A DNA stretch of 26,990 nucleotides from an uncultured Clostridia bacterium (GTDB lineage: Bacteria; Bacillota; Clostridia; Peptostreptococcales; Anaerovoracaceae): NCBI GenBank assembly GCA_938009115.1, contig CALLHZ010000066.1, positions 1 through 26,990 on the forward strand, read 5' to 3'. Positions 8,744 through 15,095 of the stretch are shown here, one piece after another (the first letter of the stretch is position 1; every line of letters begins with the position of its first letter). A program made the translations under genes and the position numbers. Under the pieces are notes generated by a model. That model worked only from the letters and a program-made list of their open reading frames with translations. It searched no databases and was not told the DNA's origin.

Positions 8744-8753
8744 AACGTTTTCC
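8740..8753. promoter_or_regulatory. Possible catabolite-responsive element
   Basis: TCAAAACGTTTTCC contains the self-complementary AAAACGTTTT and resembles a CcpA cre site (TGWNANCGNTNWCA) with two mismatches at its outer positions. It overlaps the minus-strand -35 and lies between the two -35 elements, where CcpA could affect both promoters. The match is imperfect. Confidence 0.3.
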
Positions 8754-8761
8754 GAAAAAGT

Positions 8762-8790
8762 TTGACAAATTTCAAGGTTTCTTTTAGAAT
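8762..8790 (+). promoter_or_regulatory. Sigma-A promoter for the polyol dehydrogenase gene
   Basis: TTGACA (8762-8767), a 17-base spacer and TAGAAT (8785-8790). Predicted start near 8797, giving a leader of about 50 bases that contains the palindrome at 8814-8831. Confidence 0.85.
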
Positions 8791-8813
8791 TGGCTTGAAC
8801 ATATAGTAAATAA

Positions 8814-8831
8814 TGTGAAATTTTGTTCACA
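8814..8831. promoter_or_regulatory. Palindromic operator candidate, dehydrogenase side
   Basis: TGTGAA-ATTTTG-TTCACA has perfect six-base arms. It is centred about 25 bases downstream of the predicted plus-strand start, mirroring the site at 8675-8690. A further half site TGAACATAT lies just upstream at about 8796-8804. The arms share the GAA/TTC core of the other site but have a different spacing. Confidence 0.5.
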
Positions 8832-8833
8832 AA

Positions 8834-8840
8834 AAAGGAG
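8834..8840 (+). promoter_or_regulatory. Ribosome binding site fixing the dehydrogenase start
   Basis: AAAGGAG, seven bases before the ATG at 8848. It rejects the possible start at 8815, which lies inside the palindrome and has no such site. Confidence 0.88.
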
Positions 8841-8847
8841 ACCCCTC

Positions 8848-9879
8848 ATGAAAGCATTGAAACTGACCGCGCCAGGCAGCATGGAAGTCCAGGACGTTCC
8901 TGTCCCTGCGCCGGGACCGGGAGACGTAACGATCAAAGTGGCCTACGCAGGCCTTTGCGGCACAGACCTGCACGCTTATAAAGGTGAATATTCCAAAACC
9001 CGCTTTCCCGTGGTGCTGGGTCACGAGCTTTCCGGCGTGATCACCGCCATAGGGGAAGGCGTCACAAAGCTCAAGGTCGGCGACCGGGTCACCTGCGAAT
9101 CCACCTACAAGGCCTGCGAGGAATGCCGTTACTGCAAGAGCAAGGACTACAATCTCTGCGGCACCCGCATCGGCATCGGCACCAACAAGGATGGCGCCTT
9201 CGAAGAGTATATGACCATGGCCGAAAGCCGCGTCTGGAAGCTGCCTGACAGCATAAGCCTTAAAGCCGGCGCCATCTCCGAGCCGTTGGCTTGCGGCACC
9301 CACGCCGTGCTGGAAGTAGCCGACGTGCAGCCCGGCGACACGGTGTGCGTCTTCGGCGCCGGCGCCATCGGCCTCATGGTCGCGCTGGTGGCCGTCACCG
9401 CAGGTGCCACAGTGATCCTGGCCGGCCTGACCATCGACGAAGAGCGTTTCGCCGTGGCAAAGGAAATGGGCGTCCAGTATACCGTGGATCAGCAGAAGGA
9501 GGACTTGGCGGCGCTGGTCCGTTCCATCACCGACGGCGGCGTGGATCACGCTTTTGAATGCTCCGGGGCCATTCCGGCCCTGCACAAGGCCTTCGAGATC
9601 GTCCACAAAAAAGGCCAGGTGATCCAGATGGGCATGTATCGCCAGGACATGAACCCCATCTCCATGGAATACTTGCTCCATAAAGAGATCCGTTACATGG
9701 GCTCCCGCAGCCAAAAGCCCAGCTCCTGGGCCCTGGCCATGGAACTGTTCGAAAAGAACGGGATCCACCCGGAGAAAGCCGTCAGCATGGTCGTCCCCGT
9801 GGAGCAATGGCAGGAGGCTTTTGACAGCGAACCCGGCGGAAAGAAGCTCATCGTCTTCGACACTTTCGGCGAAGAATAG
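8848..9879 (+). CDS. Zinc-dependent medium-chain dehydrogenase, sorbitol/polyol type
   Basis: The 343-residue protein is a zinc MDR-family dehydrogenase. Catalytic zinc ligands are C37 in GLCGTD and H59/E60 in GHELSG, with E145 in SEPLACG. The structural zinc cysteines are C90, C93, C96 and C104. The dinucleotide fold is marked by GAGAIG at 170-175. The usual acidic residue at the end of the second Rossmann strand is replaced by glycine (ILAGLTIDEERF), so NADP use is possible. These enzymes oxidise polyols or polyol phosphates to ketoses, or the reverse. It is alone on the plus strand, divergent from the transketolase operon and probably co-regulated. If its substrate is a polyol phosphate, it would feed the epimerase and transketolase directly (inference). 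Confidence 0.92.
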   Translation: MKALKLTAPGSMEVQDVPVPAPGPGDVTIKVAYAGLCGTDLHAYKGEYSKTRFPVVLGHELSGVITAIGEGVTKLKVGDRVTCESTYKACEECRYCKSKDYNLCGTRIGIGTNKDGAFEEYMTMAESRVWKLPDSISLKAGAISEPLACGTHAVLEVADVQPGDTVCVFGAGAIGLMVALVAVTAGATVILAGLTIDEERFAVAKEMGVQYTVDQQKEDLAALVRSITDGGVDHAFECSGAIPALHKAFEIVHKKGQVIQMGMYRQDMNPISMEYLLHKEIRYMGSRSQKPSSWALAMELFEKNGIHPEKAVSMVVPVEQWQEAFDSEPGGKKLIVFDTFGEE

Positions 9880-9886
9880 CAACAAG

Positions 9887-9916
9887 AAAAACTGCGCCCC
9901 TCAGGGCGCAGTTTTT
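9887..9916. terminator. Bidirectional terminator
   Basis: AAAAACTGCGCCC and GGGCGCAGTTTTT form a perfect 13-bp stem with loop CTCA, serving the dehydrogenase gene on plus and the UroD-type gene on minus. Two weaker hairpins (GCATC/GATGC and GCAGC/GCTGC, 9921-9948) lie between it and the minus-strand stop. Confidence 0.95.
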
Positions 9917-9949
9917 GATTGCATCCGGGATGCAGCGTTTCAGGCTGCG

Positions 9950-11311
9950 CTACCGCTTCTTATCGTAATACTTTCTGACCTCGCCGACCAGCTCTTCCTT
10001 CGAGGGAATGATCGATACCCATTTCTGTTCGCCGTCGATGCACATGGTGGGCAGATTCTCCAGCCCCATTTTTCTTGTGCGGGCGATGTCCTCCCGAATG
10101 AAATATTTATAGACCTTGTAATCGGCGATGTCCTTGATCTCGTCGTAGACATCGGCGACGCTGTTCACCATATAAGTACAGGCGGCGCACTGGTCGGGAT
10201 CCAGGGTGAAGAGCTCGATCAGTACCTTGTCCAGATTTTCGTAATCTGGGATCTCCACCTCGATGTCGTCCACGACGGCTGTGTAGTTTTCGATCATTTT
10301 TCGGGCATCGTCGGGATTTTTGACCGCCTGAGCCACGGCTACGGTGTTTTCCAGCGGTGTGCTGTAGGGCATGTCGCAGCCCGGGCTGATGATCAGGTTG
10401 TGGTGATCCATAGCGTCCAGGATATCGATGACCGCTTTCATGTTGTCCTGCTGGGTCCCCCAGAGCATGGTAGTCGTAAGGGGGATGTTTCCGCCGATGG
10501 TGATATTGTAGCGATCTGTGATCTCCTTCGCTGTCTTCAGGTCCACGTTCTCGTCCACGGAGATCCCGTCTGGATTCATTTTGCACATCACTTCGATCTG
10601 CTTGGAAGCATTGCCGCAGACGAAGAAGCAAGACAAGGCGCCCCGGCTCCTTATAAAGTCAAAGGCCGCCGTAAAACCCTCGGACAGCATGGCTTCAATG
10701 TGCTTGGGCGAGATCTGGCTGACCAGAGGATCTACCACGGCGATCACGTCCATGCCGGCTTCGATATAAAGATCCGACATCTGGATGCAGATCTCCGCGC
10801 AGTAATCCACCAGGCTTTTGACATAGGCCGGGTCTTTGATCATATCCATGAATATGTTCGTTCCCCGAAGATGGGAGGCCAGGGTGAAAGGACCGCAAAC
10901 CAGACCGTAAAGGGCCGTCTTGTGGCCGATTTCCACCTTGAGCCGGCGCATCACGTCCAGGATCATGGGAATCCGGCCGGATTCCTTTGTAGGGATCTTG
11001 CAGCGGCAGGGGATCGATTTTTCAGCCGAAAGCGGGTGGGATTTTACGGAGGGGGGATTGTCCTTGGACCAGAGCAGATCGCACCCCAGGATCTCCGCCT
11101 CGATCTGCAGATCGAACACCACCGGCATGCCGTCGGGCATATACAGCTTGTTGACCTCCAGCAGGGATTCCAGCAGCTTGTCCGGATCCTTCAGGATCTC
11201 TTCTCCGGTATAGCCTTTCAGCTTTCCGGCGTGAACGCCGGCGAAGGGAACCCAGGGCACCCGGTCGGTCTTCTCGTGGCGCAAGGCCTGCAATACCAAA
11301 TCTCTTCCCAT
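9950..11311 (-). CDS. UroD-family methyltransferase fused to thioredoxin-like domain
   Basis: The 453-residue product joins two folds. Residues 1 to about 345 resemble the UroD/MtaA-MtbA methyltransferases, zinc enzymes that move methyl groups between corrinoid proteins and thiols: YGLVCGPFTLASHL, MDVIAVVDP, VCGN at 231-234 and PGCDMPYSTPLEN near 310. The zinc ligands HxC...C appear as C232 and C312, but the histidine position is F230. Residues from about 352 form a small thioredoxin-like domain with CAAC (375-378) and the cis-proline segment LPTMCIDG (P421). The ATG at 11311 is chosen over 11338 because CGGAGG sits five bases upstream. It lies 16 bases after the CobW-type gene. No corrinoid protein gene is nearby. 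Substrate unknown. Confidence 0.85.
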   Translation of the reverse strand: MGRDLVLQALRHEKTDRVPWVPFAGVHAGKLKGYTGEEILKDPDKLLESLLEVNKLYMPDGMPVVFDLQIEAEILGCDLLWSKDNPPSVKSHPLSAEKSIPCRCKIPTKESGRIPMILDVMRRLKVEIGHKTALYGLVCGPFTLASHLRGTNIFMDMIKDPAYVKSLVDYCAEICIQMSDLYIEAGMDVIAVVDPLVSQISPKHIEAMLSEGFTAAFDFIRSRGALSCFFVCGNASKQIEVMCKMNPDGISVDENVDLKTAKEITDRYNITIGGNIPLTTTMLWGTQQDNMKAVIDILDAMDHHNLIISPGCDMPYSTPLENTVAVAQAVKNPDDARKMIENYTAVVDDIEVEIPDYENLDKVLIELFTLDPDQCAACTYMVNSVADVYDEIKDIADYKVYKYFIREDIARTRKMGLENLPTMCIDGEQKWVSIIPSKEELVGEVRKYYDKKR

Positions 11312-11316
11312 AAATA

Positions 11317-11322
11317 CCTCCG
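11317..11322 (-). promoter_or_regulatory. Ribosome binding site fixing the UroD-fusion start
   Basis: CGGAGG on the minus strand, five bases from the ATG at 11309-11311. The more upstream ATG at 11338 would overlap the preceding gene and has no such site. Confidence 0.85.
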
Positions 11323-11327
11323 TCGGT

Positions 11328-12251
11328 TTACATTCCAATTTTGATCTTATCTTTCAGCTCTCCGTCGAGCTCTTTTGTAATGCGGCTGACGATCTGGATC
11401 CCCACTGCAGAAATCACGACGATCTCCGTGCCGGAAAAAGCGCCGGTCCAGGGCTCGATCTGTAAATGGTTTTTCATGCCGCTGATATAAACGATGCCGT
11501 CTTCGACCCGGGCAAAGCCTTTGATCCGGTAGGTATGGGCTTTGATCCGGTCCAAAAATGCATAAAGAAATTCCGCCGGCAGAGGCTCCTTTGCCGTCAG
11601 CACGACGGTCTTGGGCCGGCTTTCCGGCGTGTTGGATGTCTCCGCGTCCGAAAGATCAGGAGTATTGAGATCCCCGGTCAATCTGCGAAGGTCTGTCCTG
11701 CAGTAGGTGGTCACTTCGATGGCCGCGGCGGGATTGATGCTGCGAACCCGCTCCAGCACGTCGGTCAGGGCTTCTTCGCTCACGAGATCCGCCTTGTTCA
11801 CGATGACGGCGCCGCTGCAGGCCACCTGCTGATGCAGCGCCGGAAGCAGGCTGCAGTAGTCGCAAAACGTTTCCGCATCTGCGATGCAGATCGAACCCCT
11901 GTAGTCGTAGGGCGTTCCTGCCTTAGCGTTGACTGTGCGCAAGATCTGGGGCATGTTGGCCGGATCGGCCAGGCCCGAGGCTTCGATGAACAAGCAGCTG
12001 ATTTCCCGATTCGACAACGCGATAAGACTGTCCAGAAAATTTTCCTTGATACAGGAACAGAAAATAGACCCGTTGTTCAGCTCATGCATCAGAATGCCGT
12101 TTTGAGCGACGAGGGTCCCGTCGATGCCGATCTCGCCGAACTCGTTGACGATGACACCGATCTTTTCGTCATGAAATTCCGTTAATAATTTTTGAAGCAG
12201 CGTGGTCTTGCCGGCGCCCAGAAAGCCCGTCAGCAGGAACAGTTTGATCAT
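11328..12251 (-). CDS. CobW/COG0523-type G3E GTPase
   Basis: The 307-residue protein is a G3E-family GTPase of the CobW/YjiA/ZNG1 group, metal chaperones that use GTP to insert cobalt or zinc into client proteins. It has Walker A GFLGAGKTT (9-17), the family metal motif region as SIFCSC (C65, C67), where most members have CxCC, a Walker B segment FIEASGLADP, and the guanine-specificity motif NKAD. The carboxyl domain is short and lacks the histidine-rich stretch seen in many members. It begins three bases after the ACT-like gene and ends just before the UroD fusion, which has zinc-site cysteines, so it may load that enzyme (inference). Confidence 0.9.
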   Translation of the reverse strand: MIKLFLLTGFLGAGKTTLLQKLLTEFHDEKIGVIVNEFGEIGIDGTLVAQNGILMHELNNGSIFCSCIKENFLDSLIALSNREISCLFIEASGLADPANMPQILRTVNAKAGTPYDYRGSICIADAETFCDYCSLLPALHQQVACSGAVIVNKADLVSEEALTDVLERVRSINPAAAIEVTTYCRTDLRRLTGDLNTPDLSDAETSNTPESRPKTVVLTAKEPLPAEFLYAFLDRIKAHTYRIKGFARVEDGIVYISGMKNHLQIEPWTGAFSGTEIVVISAVGIQIVSRITKELDGELKDKIKIGM

Positions 12252-12254
12252 CGT

Positions 12255-12500
12255 CTAAAATCCGATGATCTTGGGGGACACGCCTTCCAGTTTATCCAGC
12301 TCGCCGCACATGGCTTCCGCCACATCGTCTTCGCCGAAAAGCTGCAGGATGATGACGCCGTCCATGGCGCAGTGGGACTCGCTGGCTTCGTGGAAGCCCA
12401 CGCGGGTCTTGATGTTGCATCCGTACTTGGTCAGGATCTCCTGCACGTGGACTGCATTGGACGTCCGTCCGTCCACTTTAACTGCCAAAATCGAATTCAT
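12255..12500 (-). CDS. Small ACT-like-fold protein (81 aa)
   Basis: The 81-residue protein has an alternating pattern fitting the beta-alpha-beta-beta-alpha-beta ACT/ferredoxin-like fold: strand ILAVKV, helix AVHVQEILTKYG, strand CNIKTRVGFHE, strand DGVIILQLFG, helix DDVAEAMCGELDKL, strand VSPKIIGF. The layout resembles the small TM1266-type putative iron-only hydrogenase regulators, although no hydrogenase gene is nearby. Such domains usually bind a small ligand or mediate oligomerisation. AAGGAGG precedes the ATG. It is 39 bases downstream of the aminotransferase and nearly abuts the CobW-type gene, which suggests it senses or regulates that cassette. Cysteines at 28, 44 and 64 could bind metal. 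Exact function unknown. Confidence 0.75.
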   Translation of the reverse strand: MNSILAVKVDGRTSNAVHVQEILTKYGCNIKTRVGFHEASESHCAMDGVIILQLFGEDDVAEAMCGELDKLEGVSPKIIGF

Positions 12501-12539
12501 TTTCTTCCTCCTTATTAACTGTGCGATATGCTTTCCGCC

Positions 12540-13751
12540 CTATTTTTCCGGGCGGTAGCGCTCGGCAAGGCGAACGATGCGCGCCGCGGCGTCCATGGCG
12601 TTGTCGTGGTCCTGGGAGAAGTTGATGCGAAACCAGTTGGTGAATTGGGGGCCGAACTCCGTGCCTGGTGTGACGGTAACGCCTGCCTGGATGCGAAGCA
12701 GCGCGATAAATTGCTCCGGACTGACTTCCAGCCTTGGCAAATTGACGAAAAGGTAGCTTCCGCCCCGCGGCGTCACGGCTTCCATGCCGGCCTGGCGGAA
12801 GATCTCCAAAAGCCCGTCCCGAATAGCCTGATGGGCGGCGACACGGCCGGCCAGCCAGCCTTCGGGCTCGCTGAGCCAGTCGGCAAAGACCGCTTGATTA
12901 TATCCGCTGCAGCGCAGAGTCATGATGGCCTGAAGTTTTTCCATGCGCCGGATCAGCGAGGGCGAGCCGAAGGCCACCCCCAGGCGGAAGCCGCTCATGG
13001 ATTCTGTCTTGGAAGGTCCAATGATGGTCAGCATGGTTTCCGGCCGGTTTTCCAAGCTGGAAAAGTGGGTGAACCGGGCGCCGTCGTACATTTGACGGGA
13101 ATACAGTTCATCGGCGATGACCGTTACGCCGTAGGTTCGGCAAAGCCCGGCGATTTTTTCCAGCTCTTCGCGGGAACAAACCGCGCCGGTGGGATTGTTG
13201 GGATTGGAAAAAAGGAATAGACGCGCGCCAGCCTGAAAGGCTTCTTCCAATTCATGAAGGTTCAGACCGCTTCCCTGCTCTTTTTTCGTCCAGGCCATAT
13301 AAACAGGCATTTTTTCGCCTTCGAAAAACTCGACCATTTTCCGGTTGGCAAAGTAATCCGGTTCCACGATGGCCACCTTGTCGCCCCGGGCTACGCAGGC
13401 CCCCATAGCCAGAAACAAGGCGCCCTGGGTGCCCGGCGTCAGGATCAGTTCTTCTTCGGGATCAATGGGGCGGCCCGTCAGGGCCGAGAGCTTTTCGGCC
13501 AGGCTCTTGCGGATGGAGGCCTTTCCCCGATATTCGGTATAAGCTTGCTTTCCGCCCTCGTAAAAACCGTGAACAAAGGTCTGCAGCGCTCCGGGGATGG
13601 GGGGATGCGCATCCACGTCGCCATGGGAAAAATCCACCGGAACTCCCGGCAGGGGATCTCCTTTGACAGGCAGCTCTTCGTCTCTGCGCCGTATCTCCTG
13701 GCCCGGCGCGTGGTCCACACCCAGCATTTCAAATTTTTGTTCGATCTTCAT
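12540..13751 (-). CDS. PLP-dependent class I/II aminotransferase
   Basis: The 403-residue protein is a fold-type I aminotransferase of the aspartate aminotransferase family, transferring amino groups between amino acids and 2-oxoacids in the cytosol. Markers: TPGTQGALFLA near 105, SNPNNPTGAV (182-191), D214 and Y217 in IADELYS, the PLP lysine K248 in GPSKTESMSGFRLG, and the carboxylate-binding arginine in NWFRINFS near the end. The start at 13751 is preferred over 13772 because GGAGGG (13757-13762) stands five bases upstream. It is the second gene of the DUF212-to-UroD run. Substrate cannot be assigned. An uncharacterised acceptor linked to the downstream methyltransferase cassette is possible but not shown. 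Confidence 0.92.
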   Translation of the reverse strand: MKIEQKFEMLGVDHAPGQEIRRRDEELPVKGDPLPGVPVDFSHGDVDAHPPIPGALQTFVHGFYEGGKQAYTEYRGKASIRKSLAEKLSALTGRPIDPEEELILTPGTQGALFLAMGACVARGDKVAIVEPDYFANRKMVEFFEGEKMPVYMAWTKKEQGSGLNLHELEEAFQAGARLFLFSNPNNPTGAVCSREELEKIAGLCRTYGVTVIADELYSRQMYDGARFTHFSSLENRPETMLTIIGPSKTESMSGFRLGVAFGSPSLIRRMEKLQAIMTLRCSGYNQAVFADWLSEPEGWLAGRVAAHQAIRDGLLEIFRQAGMEAVTPRGGSYLFVNLPRLEVSPEQFIALLRIQAGVTVTPGTEFGPQFTNWFRINFSQDHDNAMDAAARIVRLAERYRPEK

Positions 13752-13756
13752 TTTCG

Positions 13757-13762
13757 CCCTCC
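13757..13762 (-). promoter_or_regulatory. Ribosome binding site fixing the aminotransferase start
   Basis: GGAGGG on the minus strand, five bases from the ATG at 13749-13751; it favours this start over the ATG at 13772. Confidence 0.8.
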
Positions 13763-13790
13763 GGGCCGACAAGCGGCCGCTGTTACGATA

Positions 13791-14222
13791 TCAAGGCAAA
13801 GGGATCCAAATGCTTAGAACGCCGACGGAAAGTCCGATCAGGAAACCGACAAAGACCTGAAAACCGGTATGGCCCAGGACTTCCTTGATCACATCGGTAT
13901 CCAGGGCGATCAGGGCTTTGAGTTCCTCCTGGATCCGGTTGAGGGTCCTGGCCTGCTCGCCCACAGAATGCCGGACGCCCGCGGCGTCGTACATCACCAC
14001 CATGGCAAGGACTGCGCTGACCCCGAAAAGAGAGGAAAAAAATCCTTCTGCGATGGCTACGCGAACCGTTGCGGCGGTCACCAGGGCTGTATGAGAGCTG
14101 GGCATGCCGCCGGAAGTGGTCATGACGGCAAAATTGAACCAGCCGTGCTCCATCCGGTAGTAAATCAGTTTGATCAGCTGGGCAGCCAGCCAGGCTGCCG
14201 CTGACGTCAGCAGTACATCCAT
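13791..14222 (-). CDS. DUF212 (YuiD-like) membrane protein
   Basis: The 143-residue protein belongs to the DUF212 family, described as related to acid phosphatase/vanadium haloperoxidase. Conserved segments are SGGMPSSHTA (37-46), YDAAGVRHSVGEQA (78-91) and LGHTGFQVFVG (116-126), which recall the histidine motifs of PAP2-type phosphatases. Hydrophobic stretches near 4-20, 64-80 and 121-141 indicate an integral membrane protein. The start at 14222 is chosen because GGAAGGA lies five bases upstream; the ATG at 14249 has none and falls within the promoter -10. It heads the leftward run with the aminotransferase 39 bases later. The biochemical role is not established; a lipid phosphate substrate is plausible. 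Confidence 0.88.
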   Translation of the reverse strand: MDVLLTSAAAWLAAQLIKLIYYRMEHGWFNFAVMTTSGGMPSSHTALVTAATVRVAIAEGFFSSLFGVSAVLAMVVMYDAAGVRHSVGEQARTLNRIQEELKALIALDTDVIKEVLGHTGFQVFVGFLIGLSVGVLSIWIPLP

Positions 14223-14227
14223 GAATG

Positions 14228-14234
14228 TCCTTCC
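14228..14234 (-). promoter_or_regulatory. Ribosome binding site fixing the DUF212 gene start
   Basis: GGAAGGA on the minus strand, five bases from the ATG at 14220-14222. Confidence 0.75.
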
Positions 14235-14247
14235 TGTCGTTTTTCTC

Positions 14248-14277
14248 ATTCTATAACACCCGGGCGCAGCCTGTCTA
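14248..14277 (-). promoter_or_regulatory. Promoter candidate for the DUF212-to-UroD operon
   Basis: On the minus strand TAGACA (14272-14277) is followed after 16 bases by TATAGA (14250-14255), or after 18 by TAGAAT. TGT immediately before TATAGA makes an extended -10. The -35 is weak. Confidence 0.45.
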
Positions 14278-14328
14278 TCAAAAATTCCCGCGCAGGCATG
14301 GGCATAGGGTCAATTATTTTTCCCTTAA

Positions 14329-14341
14329 ACACATAATGTGT
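14329..14341. promoter_or_regulatory. Palindrome upstream of the RHH-clpB promoter
   Basis: ACACAT-A-ATGTGT has perfect six-base arms, extended to 19 bases (TAAACACATAATGTGTATA) with one mismatched pair. It ends 21 bases before the -35 of the ribbon-helix-helix gene promoter, in an AT-rich tract. A binding site for that gene's own product is one explanation (inference). Confidence 0.4.
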
Positions 14342-14362
14342 ATATCTATTTATATAAATTAC

Positions 14363-14390
14363 TTGACATATTTTCGGACTTTGCTATGAT
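14363..14390 (+). promoter_or_regulatory. Sigma-A promoter for the RHH-clpB operon
   Basis: TTGACA (14363-14368), a 16-base spacer and TATGAT (14385-14390). The -35 is perfect and the -10 has one mismatch. No CIRCE inverted repeat or CtsR direct repeat is seen around it. The ribosome binding site GGAGG (14409-14413) and ATG (14421) follow closely. Confidence 0.8.
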
Positions 14391-14420
14391 ATCTTCAAAA
14401 GGAACAATGGAGGTCATTTT

Positions 14421-15074
14421 ATGGAAAAAAGCCTGTACAGCCTGATGCTGATGGACAGCGTCGTGGCGGAGATCGACAAGATCGCCCTCCGGGAGAATAC
14501 AAACCGCTCCAATTTAGTGAATCAGATCCTGGCAGAATACGCGTCTCTGATGACGCCGGAAAAGCGGATCGACAACATTTTCCGGAGCATCGAAAAGCTC
14601 ATTGCGGAAACCAGCGAGCTGGTGCCTTTTGTGGCGCCCAATCAGCTGACCATGTCCATGAAAAGCAGCCTGGAATATAAATACCGCCCGACGATCAAGT
14701 ATATGGTGCAACTGTACCGGATCCCCAACGGCGCCATCGGCGAGCTGAACGTCAACTTCCGAACCCAATCGGCATCGTTGCTTTCAGACATCACCGCCTT
14801 CTTCCGGCTGTGGAAACGCCTGGAGGATGCCTATATTGCCCGGCACTTTGCCCCGGGGGCCATCCGCTATGAGCTCTATGACACGCGCCTGGTGCGGACC
14901 ATCGCTGTGCCCAAGGACCGGGACTACACCAATGAAGAGCTTGGCTCGGCCATTTCGGCTTATATAAAAATGTTTGACGAACTGATGAAAGGGTACCTGA
15001 GCGGTGCCTGTACGCCTGCGGAGCTGGAGAAAAAATATCTGGCGTATCTGAACAAGGGCATCGGCCTGATCTAG
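14421..15074 (+). CDS. Ribbon-helix-helix domain protein upstream of clpB
   Basis: The 217-residue protein begins with what looks like a ribbon-helix-helix DNA-binding unit: a short strand (LYSLMLMDS, 5-13), helix VAEIDKIALRENT (15-27), turn NRS and helix NLVNQILAEYASL (31-43). The remaining 170 residues have no motif I recognise. They appear mixed alpha/beta (VQLYRIPNGAIGELNVNF; SLLSDITAFFRLWKRLEDAYIARHF) without membrane spans. It is transcribed from its own sigma-A promoter and ends 21 bases before clpB, so it is the first gene of a two-gene operon. It may be an autoregulator and controller of clpB in place of CtsR or HrcA, which is inference from position and the RHH-like amino end. Confidence 0.72.
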   Translation: MEKSLYSLMLMDSVVAEIDKIALRENTNRSNLVNQILAEYASLMTPEKRIDNIFRSIEKLIAETSELVPFVAPNQLTMSMKSSLEYKYRPTIKYMVQLYRIPNGAIGELNVNFRTQSASLLSDITAFFRLWKRLEDAYIARHFAPGAIRYELYDTRLVRTIAVPKDRDYTNEELGSAISAYIKMFDELMKGYLSGACTPAELEKKYLAYLNKGIGLI

Positions 15075-15080
15075 GGCGAA

Positions 15081-15087
15081 AAGGAGG
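15081..15087 (+). promoter_or_regulatory. Ribosome binding site supporting a TTG start for clpB
   Basis: AAGGAGG, eight bases before TTG at 15096-15098. The next in-frame ATG (residue 53) would remove much of the Clp N domain, so the TTG is used. Confidence 0.88.
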
Positions 15088-15095
15088 AGATCGGA

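Noticed and set aside
8827..9885. Long open frame on the minus strand, about 350 codons
   Set aside because: It is antisense to the zinc dehydrogenase, which has complete zinc and cofactor motifs, and its 5' end lies within the two-way terminator region.
9821..11344. Long open frame on the plus strand, about 500 codons
   Set aside because: It is antisense to the UroD-thioredoxin gene. Its translation is rich in His, Asp, Gly and Val without any recognisable domain, a usual result of GC-rich codon use on the other strand, and it has no suitable ribosome site.
14223..14420. CIRCE or CtsR heat-shock operator upstream of clpB
   Set aside because: No TTAGCACTC-N9-GAGTGCTAA and no tandem GGTCAAA repeat. 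A single GGTCAAT is present but has no partner.
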